A stretch of 64,000 bases of DNA from Brucepastera parasyntrophica (GTDB lineage: Bacteria > Spirochaetota > Spirochaetia > Treponematales > Treponemataceae). The notes under the pieces are model-generated. The model ran no database searches. It saw only the letters and a program-made list of their open reading frames with translations, and was not told where the DNA came from. Made by a program: the position numbers and the translations under genes. Where the stretch lies: the NCBI RefSeq assembly GCF_022376835.1, contig NZ_CP084606.1, positions 2,040,501-2,104,500 on the forward strand. The letters run 5' to 3'. Shown piece after piece: positions 42,903-51,558 of this stretch (position 1 is the first letter of the stretch; each line of letters starts with the position of its first letter).

Positions 42903-44000
42903 ATGAAGAAGTCTATCCTTCTTTTTCTATCATTATTTTTTCTGCCTCTGGCAGTTTCTGCCCAAACGGCGGTGCCGGATGCCGTATACAGGCAGGTTGA
43001 TGATGCTTTTCTTGCGAGTTCCCCTGAAGTTTTAACCGACGTACTGTCCAGATATACAAAAAACGCTTGGTATTATCGTGTGGAATCATATGTTCTGAAA
43101 AAAGCGAGGCAGCTTGTTCTGCAGAACGAACTTGATCAGGCAAGGAATGTGACGCTTTCCGTCATAGACAATAATCTGGATAATCAGGAAGCGGTTGAAC
43201 TCTATCAGTCAATAGCGTCCGCTATTTCACGGCGGGATGAAATAGCGAAACGTGAAGCGGAACGGGCCGCGATCGAGTCATTCAGGCAGCAGGCCGAAGA
43301 AACGAAAATCCGGCAGGAAGCCAGTAAAACCTATAAAACTGTTACCAATACAACGTCCGGACAGAGGATTTATCTGGACCAGAATTTTAACCAGCAATAC
43401 CGCACCGTAACCTGGGATTTCATGATCGGACTCGCAAATATTAATTATCTGTATGATACGAATGGTCACCATTTCAAGTACGGTCTCAGCGCGAACGGAT
43501 CGGTGTATTACCATAATGATTTCCTGACCTTTGGCGGCGAAATTTACGGGGACGCAATGGTCCTCACCTTCCTGGGCTCGGACGATTCCTTTAACTGGTC
43601 GGCGAGCGGGGTCCTGACAATAGCTTTCAACAAGGTAAGCAAAAATATTTTCCTCCGTGCCGGATACGCGGTTTTCGGGCTGGATACTACTGTAAACGAT
43701 ACGGTTGAAGGGCGGATGTTTATGTCTCCCGTTATTGGTCTCGGCCTTCATAAAGTAAAGCTCGGCGAATCGGGGCAATTCAAGCTGGCCGCGGATTATT
43801 ACCCGCAGCACCTTCTTAATGATGATATTAATTTTGCAATGGGACTCGAGGCGTCGATAACATTTGTACTCACACAATTGCAGAACTTTAATATACATTT
43901 CCAATTTGGACTCAGGGATACCATTATAATCCACAATAGTGATGGATTCAGAAATGATGCAAGGCTTTCCGTAGCCTTTGGAGTAGGAAATTATGAATAA
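42903..44000 (+). CDS. Exported coiled-coil protein with beta-barrel-like C-terminus
   Basis: A 365-residue protein with a signal peptide (MKKSILLFLSLFFLPLAVSA), a helical domain, a short coiled coil (RRDEIAKREAERAAIESFRQ), and about 210 residues of alternating strands (YRTVTWDFMIGLANINYLYD, FKLAADYYPQHLLNDDINF, LRDTIIIHNSDG). This looks like an outer-membrane barrel with a periplasmic helical arm. I do not recognise the family. GGAGA is 7 bases before ATG. Its last 8 bases overlap the next gene, so the pair is translated together. A periplasmic link to the membrane protein that follows is likely but unproven. Confidence 0.72.
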   Translation: MKKSILLFLSLFFLPLAVSAQTAVPDAVYRQVDDAFLASSPEVLTDVLSRYTKNAWYYRVESYVLKKARQLVLQNELDQARNVTLSVIDNNLDNQEAVELYQSIASAISRRDEIAKREAERAAIESFRQQAEETKIRQEASKTYKTVTNTTSGQRIYLDQNFNQQYRTVTWDFMIGLANINYLYDTNGHHFKYGLSANGSVYYHNDFLTFGGEIYGDAMVLTFLGSDDSFNWSASGVLTIAFNKVSKNIFLRAGYAVFGLDTTVNDTVEGRMFMSPVIGLGLHKVKLGESGQFKLAADYYPQHLLNDDINFAMGLEASITFVLTQLQNFNIHFQFGLRDTIIIHNSDGFRNDARLSVAFGVGNYE

Positions 44001-45426
44001 TAAAATGAAGAGCTTTCTGTGTGTACTTGTCTGTTTATTTGTTTCCGTATCGGTTTTTGCCGAAGATGAACTGGTAACAAGATATATGCAGGCCGCAAAT
44101 AACCAGTTTTCCGAAGGGAACTATGAAAGGGCGTTCACGTATATCAATAATGTTCTGTCCTTTTATACTGAATCAACAGTTCCGGGAAATGTGGTTGTCG
44201 CCGCCGAATTGATCTATTATACATACCTTACGCAAATCCGCGACACAAGAAATTATACGGCCTTTGCCAAGTTCAAGGAAAAACTGATCGAGTATCCCTA
44301 TGTCGGGAGCGAACGGATCCGGCGGACCGTAAATGTTATCAATACTCAGGAAATGCAGGACACAACCTGGGGTTCCGATCCCGCAAGCGCCTATGTGTCG
44401 CCGCCTGCCGGCCTCAGCGCGGAAGAGGTTAGGAGTATATTTAAAAATGCTCTTGATGAAGTCGACTCAAGAACAAACGACAGAAATGAAGAACTGAAAA
44501 ATGAGTTGATTACCGCGATTAAGGAAACGGACGGTACCGTATCGCAATATATAGAAGACCAGAAAACCACAACAAAAAACAACCAGCTGCTGTTTACGCT
44601 GATCATAGGCTTTTGCGTTGCCCTTCTGGTTGGCTTTATAATTTTTATCATCCATCTGATTGTGTCCTCGCGGCACGCAAAACAGCAGAACGCGAAAATT
44701 GTTGAGGCGCTGAAAATTGCCTTCCAGGTTCCGGCCCGGCAGTCCCTCGCGTCTCCGGGTATTGAGTCCCTGCCTCCTCCTCCGGGATCCGGTGAAGAAA
44801 ACCTGAAAGTTGTCGAGGGAAGCAACACGAGAACAGACATTCCGCCGGAATCCGAAACGGAAGAAGAAAAACAGGAATTTGACGCCCTCATTCAGACCTG
44901 CCGTGAGGTTGGTACACAAATTGATTATGTTACCGGCAGAAAAAACAATTCGAAAAATGTCGCCGAATTGGTATATAAGCTGGCCATTGAAATGGGCGCG
45001 AGCCAGTATGAAGCGATGGTTTATTACTCGGTCGCTCTGGTCTATGATATAGGTTTCCTGGGCGTAAACCCGAATCTGCATTATGAAAAGAAACTGAACC
45101 AGGACCAGAAAAATGAAATCCGCAACCATGTCAGATACGCGGTTGAAAGGCTGACCTTTGTTCCTGAACGGTTCAAGCATGTTTTCATTGACGGCGTGTT
45201 TATGCACCATGAAAATATGGACGGATCAGGGTATCCTGACGGACTTACCGGTTCAGATATTCCGTATGTCGCGCGGCTTCTCCGCGTCGCCGAATCATAC
45301 ATCGCGCTTGTTTCAAAGCGTGTGTATCATGATATAAACGATAAGGAATCGGCCTTTGAAAAGCTCAGGGAAATGCCCAACATTTACGATTCCGAAATTG
45401 TAGGCGCCCTTGAGAAAATCATTTAG
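43993..45426 (+). CDS. Transmembrane protein with degenerate HD-GYP domain
   Basis: 477 residues. A signal peptide (MKSFLCVLVCLFVSVSVFA) leads to a helical, TPR-like periplasmic domain (RYMQAANNQFSEGNYERAFT), a membrane helix (LLFTLIIGFCVALLVGFIIF), a proline-rich linker (ESLPPPPGSGEE), then an HD-GYP domain. The GYP part is intact (HHENMDGSGYPDGLTGSDIP), but the HD motif is VALVYDIGFLG with Y for H and F for the usual K, and VADxFDALTSDRPYR has become VAESYIALVSKRVYH. It probably lost phosphodiesterase activity and could bind c-di-GMP as a receptor. Start ATG 43993 has AGGA 5 bases upstream and overlaps the barrel gene. Confidence 0.82.
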   Translation: MNNKMKSFLCVLVCLFVSVSVFAEDELVTRYMQAANNQFSEGNYERAFTYINNVLSFYTESTVPGNVVVAAELIYYTYLTQIRDTRNYTAFAKFKEKLIEYPYVGSERIRRTVNVINTQEMQDTTWGSDPASAYVSPPAGLSAEEVRSIFKNALDEVDSRTNDRNEELKNELITAIKETDGTVSQYIEDQKTTTKNNQLLFTLIIGFCVALLVGFIIFIIHLIVSSRHAKQQNAKIVEALKIAFQVPARQSLASPGIESLPPPPGSGEENLKVVEGSNTRTDIPPESETEEEKQEFDALIQTCREVGTQIDYVTGRKNNSKNVAELVYKLAIEMGASQYEAMVYYSVALVYDIGFLGVNPNLHYEKKLNQDQKNEIRNHVRYAVERLTFVPERFKHVFIDGVFMHHENMDGSGYPDGLTGSDIPYVARLLRVAESYIALVSKRVYHDINDKESAFEKLREMPNIYDSEIVGALEKII

Positions 45427-45429
45427 AGG

Positions 45430-45459
45430 AAAAGCCCGGAAATGCTCCGGGCTTTTTTA
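45430..45459 (+). terminator. Terminator of the surface cluster
   Basis: AAAGCCCGG-aaatgct-CCGGGCTTTTTT directly after the stop codon of the HD-GYP-like gene. It ends the operon. Confidence 0.9.
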
Positions 45460-45480
45460 TTCGTCTGAGGGCTTTCTTTA

Positions 45481-45505
45481 TTCTTACACATACTAATGTG
45501 TAAAA
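45481..45505. repeat. ACACAT-family hairpin
   Basis: TTACACAT-acta-ATGTGTAA, an 8-bp perfect stem 20 bases beyond the terminator. It is related to the hairpins at 15.97, 47.2 and 55.3 kb. Confidence 0.75.
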
Positions 45506-45603
45506 TATCCGGTTTGCGGAAAAGAACAGGCGGAAAAATATGCAGGTCATTCCGAACATGCTTTACTGCAGAGACCTGATATCATTGTTTTAGGAGGGAG
45601 CGG

Positions 45604-46488
45604 ATGCAAAAATGGCTCCTGATTCTTGCCGCTTTTTTCTGTATTTCATGCGGCGCCAAAAAACAGGCTCCTGTTTCTCCGGAATACGGTGAGGCTATGA
45701 GCCCTGAAAAATCCGGAATTTTCAATATGGGCGGAATCCCCCTGACGCCGGCTGATTTTCAGGAATTGATATGGCTTACAAACTGCAGCGTTACAGATGA
45801 GTATACTGTGCCGGTTATTAATAACAGGATAACCGATCTTGACGGCGCCGGTCCGATTTACCGTCCTGTTGAAAAAAACGATATACAGCTTTCCTCTTCT
45901 TATCCCGGTGTGGATATTTTTCTTGAAAAAGATATCCAATTCCATGGCAGCCTCAGGCTCATTGCAAAAAACAGTCTCGGCAGTTATGAAAAGGACATAA
46001 GCCTGAATGAAATGTACGCTTTTGACGAACCTGAAAATCTGTTCGGGTTTTATTCAAACGCGGAATTTGAAAATAAATTCTGGCTCGATGACGGCGGAAC
46101 CTGGGAATTTACGGTCATGTCGGGTGGTTTGGAGCTTGTAAAAAAACAGCTTGAAGTGCCTCCCGCCATAAAAGTTTTCGTGGAAAAATTTGATAATACT
46201 CCGTTCATCATTAACGATACAAAGGAAGCCCGGATACAGCAAAAATATACTTTCAGATGCAGAAAAACCGATGCGGATATAATCGTAATGTATTATACTC
46301 CAAATTATTCGGTATATTATCCGGTCCTTTACCTGCTTCCCGCCGTTTCCGGAGATATGGTTGAAATAAATATCTCGTGGCTGGATGAAAAAATAAAAGG
46401 TGTTTACCATATAATTCCATACAGGCTCCAGGATATGCCGGACGAAGTAAAAACAATGGCCGTCTTTGATTTTATACAGGTGAACTGA
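45604..46488 (+). CDS. Lipoprotein of unknown function
   Basis: 294 residues. Signal MQKWLLILAAFFCISCGAKK with lipobox CISC. The mature protein is mostly beta by composition (DIQLSSSYPGVDIFLEKDIQ, KYTFRCRKTDADIIVMYYTP), and I recognise no family. A strong ribosome site (AGGAGGGAG) precedes ATG 45604. It has its own transcription unit between the surface cluster terminator and the split DUF1232 gene. It could be an envelope partner of the cluster, but only position suggests this. Confidence 0.72.
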   Translation: MQKWLLILAAFFCISCGAKKQAPVSPEYGEAMSPEKSGIFNMGGIPLTPADFQELIWLTNCSVTDEYTVPVINNRITDLDGAGPIYRPVEKNDIQLSSSYPGVDIFLEKDIQFHGSLRLIAKNSLGSYEKDISLNEMYAFDEPENLFGFYSNAEFENKFWLDDGGTWEFTVMSGGLELVKKQLEVPPAIKVFVEKFDNTPFIINDTKEARIQQKYTFRCRKTDADIIVMYYTPNYSVYYPVLYLLPAVSGDMVEINISWLDEKIKGVYHIIPYRLQDMPDEVKTMAVFDFIQVN

Positions 46489-46566
46489 AAAACACCCGAA
46501 AAGAACGGAACCATTATCCGCCCGGCATGGAACCTTCCGGCTGATGGATGTTATCAATTTTATTAT

Positions 46567-47109
46567 ATGTTAATGCGGGGGCTGCGTATAAAACTCAGGG
46601 AACGGGCGAAACAGCTTAAAACGGATATTCCCGCCGTATTTATTCGAGGCGAGGGTTTATAATACCCCACTGTTTTGCGGCGGTTTTAATAACAACCTAT
46701 AAAAACGTTTGTTTTTGTAGGTTCCACGGTGTTAAACCCGAGACCAATTCCACGGGAGAGAAAAATACTCCGCTGCTCTGCGGCGGAGTATTTTATTTGC
46801 GCTGAAAAAAAAAGAAACCCCGCTGCCCGCGAAAATTTTTGCCGCGCTTACTGTGGTATACGCGTTATCGCCGGTTGATCTTATTCCTGACTTCATTCCT
46901 GTACTCGGCTATCTTGATGATCTCATTCTGCTCCCCTGCTGATTGCCCTTACGGTAAAGTTTATCCCACGGGAATTGTTCGCGGAATGCAGGAAGGAATC
47001 CGAGGGTTTATGGGAAAACGGCAGACCGAAGAAATGGTATTATGCGCTTCCGGTAATATTTGTATGGCTTGCCATTATGCTGCTTGTCCTGAAAGCCGTT
47101 CTGGCATAA
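46567..47109 (+). pseudogene. DUF1232 (YkvA) gene split by a repeat element, plus a frameshift
   Basis: The N-terminal part reads MLMRGLRIKLRERAKQLKTD to IPAVF at about 46640, and the C-terminal part resumes after the element with ALKKKETPLPAKIFAALTVV and the family signature SPVDLIPDFIPVLGYLDDLI. Removing the element between two TATTT copies joins them in frame as AVF-ALKKKETPLPAK. A separate CCCC break at 46933-46936 (one C restored gives LLPLLIALTVKFIP) is probably sequence error, but the insertion is not. DUF1232 proteins are small membrane proteins of unknown function. The end at 47109 is followed by hairpins. Confidence 0.82.
46636..46796. mobile_element. MITE-like element, copy 1, inside DUF1232 gene
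   Basis: It begins at TTTATTCGAGGCGAGGGTTT and ends with hairpin AAAATACTCCGC ... GCGGCGGAGTATTTT. TATTT occurs at both junctions and may be the target duplication. Related ends occur at 52.2-52.4 kb (TTTATTCGCGGCGAAGG, GCGGAGTATTTTATTT) and the right end at 24.0 kb. It contains no coding frame, so any movement would need an enzyme supplied elsewhere. Confidence 0.72.
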
Positions 47110-47156
47110 GACGCGGAAGAAACCTTTATTGTTTTCGGACCATGCCCGGCCTGTCC

Positions 47157-47229
47157 GGTTTTTACACATAGCAGTGTGTAAAAACCCCGGACGCCGGATA
47201 AACCTTACACATTGTTATGTGTAAGGTTT
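47157..47229. repeat. Two ACACAT-family hairpins between DUF1232 and purU
   Basis: First: GGTTTTTACACA-tagcag-TGTGTAAAAACC, 12-bp perfect stem (47157-47186). Second: AAACCTTACACAT-tgtt-ATGTGTAAGGTTT, 13-bp perfect stem (47200-47229). They fill the gap between convergent genes and end 8 bases before the purU stop. They could act as terminators for both. Confidence 0.8.
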
Positions 47230-47237
47230 AAGTCCTG

Positions 47238-48089
47238 TCATTCAATAATGAAGGTTCTTTTATTGTACAGAAAGATACTGTGGTTCAGATAACGCCGGAT
47301 CGCCTCGACAAGGACGCGGCGCTCAACATCCTTTCCCATTCTGATGAATTCGTCAACCGAGCACATATCGGTAATGCGGATAACGTCCTGGAAAATTATC
47401 GGCCCCTGATCAAGGTCTTCAGTGGCAAAATGGGCTGTTGCTCCTATGATCTTTACACCCTTTTCCCAGGCCTGGTGGTACGGCTTCGCACCTTTGAAAG
47501 CGGGCAGAAACCCGTGGTGGATATTGATCAGGCGCTTGTCCCAGTGCTTGCAGAACTCCGGACTCATTATCTGCATATACCGGGCAAGGACAACCAGGTC
47601 AACATTATACCGGGCAAGAATATCATTTACATCTTTTTCATATTCAGCCTTGCCCCTGGCAGTATCAATCTGGAAAAAAGGTATATGAAATGATGACGCA
47701 ATATGGGCAAGGTCCGGATGGTTTGAAATAATAACAGGGATTTCACAGTCAAGTTCATCGTCCGCATGTTTCAGGAGAATTTCATAAAGACAGTGGCTGG
47801 GTTTTGATACAAGAATGCCCATTCTGGCCTTGTTATTATTATTAAAGAGCCGCCAGTCCATGGCAAACTGTTCCGCTATCTTTTCAAATTCAGCCCTGAA
47901 AATTTCTTCCGTGAAAGACGGGTTTCCGTTAAACACAATCCGGCAGAAAAACATATTAATATCTGTCGCCGTATACTGGGCCAGATTGAGAACATTTCCG
48001 CCCATTCTGAAAACACCGCCCGTAATAGAGGCGATAAGTCCCGGCTGGTCCGCGCAGGAAACTGTCAGTGTAAAAGTGTTATTTATCAT
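47238..48089 (-). CDS. purU: Formyltetrahydrofolate deformylase
   Basis: Hydrolyses 10-formyl-tetrahydrofolate to formate and tetrahydrofolate, balancing one-carbon pools. 283 residues: an N-terminal ACT domain (FTLTVSCADQPGLIASITGG), then the formyltransferase fold, with ARMGILVSKPSHCLYEIL, the catalytic asparagine/histidine block LINIHHGFLPAFKGAKPYHQ, and GATAHFATEDLDQGPII. TATAAT at 48098-48103 stands 8 bases before ATG, giving an almost leaderless mRNA with no Shine-Dalgarno. It converges on the DUF1232 pseudogene. Confidence 0.96.
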   Translation of the reverse strand: MINNTFTLTVSCADQPGLIASITGGVFRMGGNVLNLAQYTATDINMFFCRIVFNGNPSFTEEIFRAEFEKIAEQFAMDWRLFNNNNKARMGILVSKPSHCLYEILLKHADDELDCEIPVIISNHPDLAHIASSFHIPFFQIDTARGKAEYEKDVNDILARYNVDLVVLARYMQIMSPEFCKHWDKRLINIHHGFLPAFKGAKPYHQAWEKGVKIIGATAHFATEDLDQGPIIFQDVIRITDMCSVDEFIRMGKDVERRVLVEAIRRYLNHSIFLYNKRTFIIE

Positions 48090-48097
48090 ATGAACAG

Positions 48098-48103
48098 ATT
48101 ATA
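48098..48103 (-). promoter_or_regulatory. -10 box of purU
   Basis: TATAAT on the minus strand, 8 bases before the purU ATG. The best -35 (TTGATG at 48119-48124) has only a 15-base spacer. ATAGTGAAA overlapping the box resembles half of the palindrome at 48256-48276. Confidence 0.5.
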
Positions 48104-48199
48104 GTGAAAAATCTATTTCATCAATGGACCTGTCTGATAAGGGAAAACTGTATTTCGGGATATTTCCGGCCGGTCTTGAGATATACTCCTTTAAGTTAC

Positions 48200-48241
48200 G
48201 TTTCTGATAAAAAGAATTAGCCAATTCTTTTTATCAGAAAC
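48200..48241 (-). repeat. Long hairpin followed by TTAAAGGAGTATA, copy 1
   Basis: GTTTCTGATAAAAAGAATT pairs perfectly over 19 bp with its complement across loop agcc. On the minus strand it continues with AACTTAAAGGAGTATA, as in the copy at 58050-58103 on the plus strand. Here no gene starts after the AAAGGAG; in the other copy it provides the ribosome site of rsmE. Confidence 0.75.
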
Positions 48242-48255
48242 ATGTAGAATCGGAA

Positions 48256-48276
48256 ATAGTGAAATAATTTCACTAT
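48256..48276. promoter_or_regulatory. Palindrome, candidate operator
   Basis: ATAGTGAAAT-a-ATTTCACTAT, a perfect palindrome in the purU-kinase intergenic region. Half of it recurs in the purU promoter. Confidence 0.4.
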
Positions 48277-48310
48277 AAAAGCACAGCCGCAAGGAGGAAA
48301 ACGGCTGTGC
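48277..48310 (-). terminator. Minus-strand terminator-like hairpin
   Basis: Minus strand GCACAGCCG-ttttcctccttg-CGGCTGTGC followed by TTTTAT. A transcript entering from 48310-48490 on the minus strand would end here, yet no convincing gene lies there, so a small RNA antisense to the kinase leader is possible. The rest of 48104-48477 shows nothing else. Confidence 0.5.
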
Positions 48311-48477
48311 CTGATCGTAAAGCTTAATGCTGCATCCTTTTACAGTGTATTCCATTATTCCGGCCGGCGCAACAAGTTTTTTCAGACAATGCGGTTTTCC
48401 GCAATATTCCGCGGTCTTTGCCGGTATAAACGGTGTGCATCCTGTCTTTATTCTGTACAAAGGTCCCGTCCCGGTAA

Positions 48478-48483
48478 TATAAT
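48478..48483 (+). promoter_or_regulatory. -10 box of the hybrid kinase gene
   Basis: TATAAT 7 bases before ATG 48491, with TGTACA 18 bases further upstream as a weak -35. No Shine-Dalgarno is present, so the mRNA would be leaderless. Confidence 0.55.
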
Positions 48484-48490
48484 ACATACT

Positions 48491-51400
48491 ATGGACAGCA
48501 GTTATAAATATATGGATTCCGCCTTTTCTTCATTTGCCGGGTCCCTCGTTGAACTTGCCTCTGACGGTTTGCTGATAATTGATTCAGCGGATACAATCCG
48601 GCAGATAAACCGGGAAGCCTGCAGATTACTGTGCGGTGATGAAAAACTGGAAGCGGCGGGGCGGAATATATATGAACTGATTCCCATACCGGCCATAAAA
48701 CGGCTTATGCAAACCTGTATCGGAAAACTGGGACAGCAGCAAAAACTTGCCGAAACCTATTCAGTGGAAATTGAGGAAACCGGACAGTTTAAATGGTTTC
48801 ATATCAGGGCCGGGAATTTCGCCGGACCGGACGGATTCCGGGGCCTTATCATATCCGATGTTACTGAAACGTATTTTCCCGGACATATTCTGGGTACTCT
48901 CATGTCTTCCTTTCCGGGCGGCGTACTTGTCTTTGACAGGATGATGCGGATTACGCTTGCCAGTGAATCAATTGCAAAATACTGCGGTTATGATTCGTGG
49001 AGGGACCTTACCGGCCTTCGCGTTGACCAGCTTTCGATCGATGTACAGCCGGTCGAGAAAATGCTGGCAAAAGCAATTCTTACAGGGGAACCTGCCCGGG
49101 AAGTCGTGCATGTCCATAACCCCGAAACCGGTGTCCGCTGGTATTACGAATATCTCAGGTGCATACAGTCGGATTCCGGAATTTTCGCTTATCTGCTGAC
49201 TATAATGGATATTACAAGGGAAATAAAGCCGCAGGCTATTCTGGAATCCCTGATGGATTCCTCCTCGGATTTGATGGCCATTATTGATCCCGGAGGAAAT
49301 CTGGAATTCGTTTCTCAGACAATGGCTTCCATGTTCGGGCACGGAGACTGGCGGAATCTGGTCGGACAGCCCGCGGAAACCGTTTTCCGCAGGGAGAAAA
49401 AGACCGCGCGTTTTTCCAGGGAAAATATGCTGGAAAGGATCGATACAACGTACCGGGATACTATCTGCATAAAACAGAACGGAAGGGATTCCGTTCTGAA
49501 TTACCAGATTGACAATCTGAATTATCATGATGAAAATTTCGGGACAGTAATTATGGCTTCAAATATTACCGATCTGGTAGAAGCGAGGGAGCATGCCGAA
49601 TCGGCAGTCAGGGAAAAGTCGGCCTTTCTGGCCAATATGACACATGAACTCCGCACGCCCCTGAATGCGGTCCTCGGAATGAATGAACTTATTTCTTTCA
49701 CGGAACTGTCGCCGCTCCAGCGCAAATATGTAACTCATATCAGATCGTCGGCAAACCATCTCATGTCGATCATTACCGATATTCTTGATTTTTCCCGGAT
49801 TGAAGCCAACCGTATTGAACTGTCGCCGGCCGAGTATAACCTGACTGATCTCATTCAGGATGTTATCAATTTTATTGTGGTCGCCGCGACGGAAAAAGAA
49901 CTGTATGTTACCGCCGATATATGTCCTTCAATCCCTGTCTTTCTGATTGGCGACAGCATCCGTCTTAAACAGATTCTTATAAACCTTTTAAATAATGCGG
50001 TCAAATTTACACCGACAGGCGGTGTAAGTCTGTCCGTCTCCTGCAAAAATAATAGCCGCGGCAGCGGCGGAATTACCCTTATTTTCAGGATTCAGGATAC
50101 GGGAATAGGTATTCCTGAAGAAAAGCAGGCGAACCTTTTCCGCCGTTTTATGCGTATTGAAAAGGAAAATGCGTCTCCGGTGGAGGGTACCGGTCTTGGC
50201 CTTTCAATCTCCCAGGGTCTTGCCCAATTGATGGACGGGACCATCTCTCTTGAAAGCTCCGCGGGGAGCGGGTCAGTTTTTACCGCAGACGTAAAACAGC
50301 AGGCTGTTCCCGGATCTCCTCCGCTGGCCGATTTTTCATTTGTGAAAAACTCAGAACCTCTGTCCCTTCTTGTCTTTGACCGGTGTGAACCGGTGCTGCA
50401 GTCGATTTTCTCGATGGCTGAATACGCGGGTATATCAGCTGAAATATGTTCCGACGGAAATATCTTCCGGGAAAAACTGGCGGCCGCGCCATTTAAATGG
50501 ACCCATGTTATTTTTGAGTACAGTACCGGGTATGAAATTGCCAGGGAATTCGCGCAAACGTACAAAAAAGTCCGGTGGCTGGGCATGCTTCTCGATTCGG
50601 ACCTTTTTGAAAAGGAAAACAGATCCGGTATCGACTTTTTATTTAAGCCTTTGCTTGTTTCCACATTTGCGCAGTTTATGCGCGGCGAACACGTTGATTT
50701 CAACATAACCGATAAGGATACACCGGGAACACCTCAGGTCCTTCCGGTGTATTTCCGGGCAAAAGATACCAGGATACTCGTTGTGGACGACAATATTTTA
50801 AACCGGAAACTTGCCGAGGAATTCCTTCAGATCCTGAACATACATACAGACGAAGCGATTAACGGCAGGGACGCCCTGGAAAAAATCAGGAAGAACAGAT
50901 ACGACCTTATTCTGATGGACCACATTATGCCCGAAATGGACGGGGTCCAGGCGGTCAGGCATATAAAGAGCCAGCCTGAATACGCAAAGATTCCCGTTAT
51001 TATGTTAACGGCAAACGCGGGCGGGGAAAGCAGAAATGAATTCCTGGATGCCGGAGTGCAGGATGTCTTGGCCAAACCGCTTGTTTTTGAAACTTTTTCC
51101 GCCTGCCTGAAAAAATGGCTGCCCGCTGAAAAAAAAGTGTATACCCATGACGATCCCGGCGCCGGAAACGAAAAAAACGCTTCCGCTAAACCTGAATGGA
51201 TATACGGACTCGACCGCGCGAAGGGTATAGAATGTACCGGTTCCCTGGAAAACCTGAAAAAAATGCTGGAAATTTTCAATCAGACCAGTGAAGGGATGCT
51301 GGAAAAACTTGAAACGGCGAAGGTTTCCGGGAATAAAAACGATTTCAGAATAGCGGCCCATTCTCTTATAGGAACGGCCGGCTGTATAGGCGCGAGGGAT

Positions 51401-51538
51401 TTGCCTGAAGACGCCCGGGAACTGGAACAGGCTATTCTTAATAACCAGACCGAAACCGTTGAAAAGATATATCCCCGGGTCCATGACAATCTCCGGAAAA
51501 TAGTTGATGCCGTAGCGCAGTATTGTCAAACAATTTAA
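48491..51538 (+). CDS. Hybrid sensor histidine kinase with PAS domains, receiver and HPt
   Basis: 1015 residues, cytoplasmic by sequence (no membrane segment). Order: three PAS-like domains (about 15-380, e.g. LASDGLLIIDSADTIRQINR), HisKA with H385 in FLANMTHELRTPLNAVLGMN, ATPase with LLNNAVKFTPTG, DTGIGIPEEKQANLF and GTGLGLSISQGLAQLM, a receiver-like region without a clear phospho-aspartate (about 600-730), a true receiver with D810 in YDLILMDHIMPEMDG, and an HPt domain with H957 in IAAHSLIGTAGCIGA. It is a phosphorelay in one chain; its output partner is not in the window. Start ATG 48491 is fixed by the promoter; an upstream in-frame start at 48389 lies before the -10. Confidence 0.93.
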   Translation: MDSSYKYMDSAFSSFAGSLVELASDGLLIIDSADTIRQINREACRLLCGDEKLEAAGRNIYELIPIPAIKRLMQTCIGKLGQQQKLAETYSVEIEETGQFKWFHIRAGNFAGPDGFRGLIISDVTETYFPGHILGTLMSSFPGGVLVFDRMMRITLASESIAKYCGYDSWRDLTGLRVDQLSIDVQPVEKMLAKAILTGEPAREVVHVHNPETGVRWYYEYLRCIQSDSGIFAYLLTIMDITREIKPQAILESLMDSSSDLMAIIDPGGNLEFVSQTMASMFGHGDWRNLVGQPAETVFRREKKTARFSRENMLERIDTTYRDTICIKQNGRDSVLNYQIDNLNYHDENFGTVIMASNITDLVEAREHAESAVREKSAFLANMTHELRTPLNAVLGMNELISFTELSPLQRKYVTHIRSSANHLMSIITDILDFSRIEANRIELSPAEYNLTDLIQDVINFIVVAATEKELYVTADICPSIPVFLIGDSIRLKQILINLLNNAVKFTPTGGVSLSVSCKNNSRGSGGITLIFRIQDTGIGIPEEKQANLFRRFMRIEKENASPVEGTGLGLSISQGLAQLMDGTISLESSAGSGSVFTADVKQQAVPGSPPLADFSFVKNSEPLSLLVFDRCEPVLQSIFSMAEYAGISAEICSDGNIFREKLAAAPFKWTHVIFEYSTGYEIAREFAQTYKKVRWLGMLLDSDLFEKENRSGIDFLFKPLLVSTFAQFMRGEHVDFNITDKDTPGTPQVLPVYFRAKDTRILVVDDNILNRKLAEEFLQILNIHTDEAINGRDALEKIRKNRYDLILMDHIMPEMDGVQAVRHIKSQPEYAKIPVIMLTANAGGESRNEFLDAGVQDVLAKPLVFETFSACLKKWLPAEKKVYTHDDPGAGNEKNASAKPEWIYGLDRAKGIECTGSLENLKKMLEIFNQTSEGMLEKLETAKVSGNKNDFRIAAHSLIGTAGCIGARDLPEDARELEQAILNNQTETVEKIYPRVHDNLRKIVDAVAQYCQTI

Positions 51539-51558
51539 TTTTTTGAGGAGGCCGCGTG

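Noticed and set aside
46636-46796. Classical insertion sequence in the DUF1232 gene
   Set aside because: Only 160 bp and no transposase frame; it can at most be a non-autonomous element.
48191-48487. 98-residue minus-strand frame upstream of the kinase gene
   Set aside because: It runs through a terminator hairpin and the repeated hairpin cassette, and has no ribosome site or recognisable domain.
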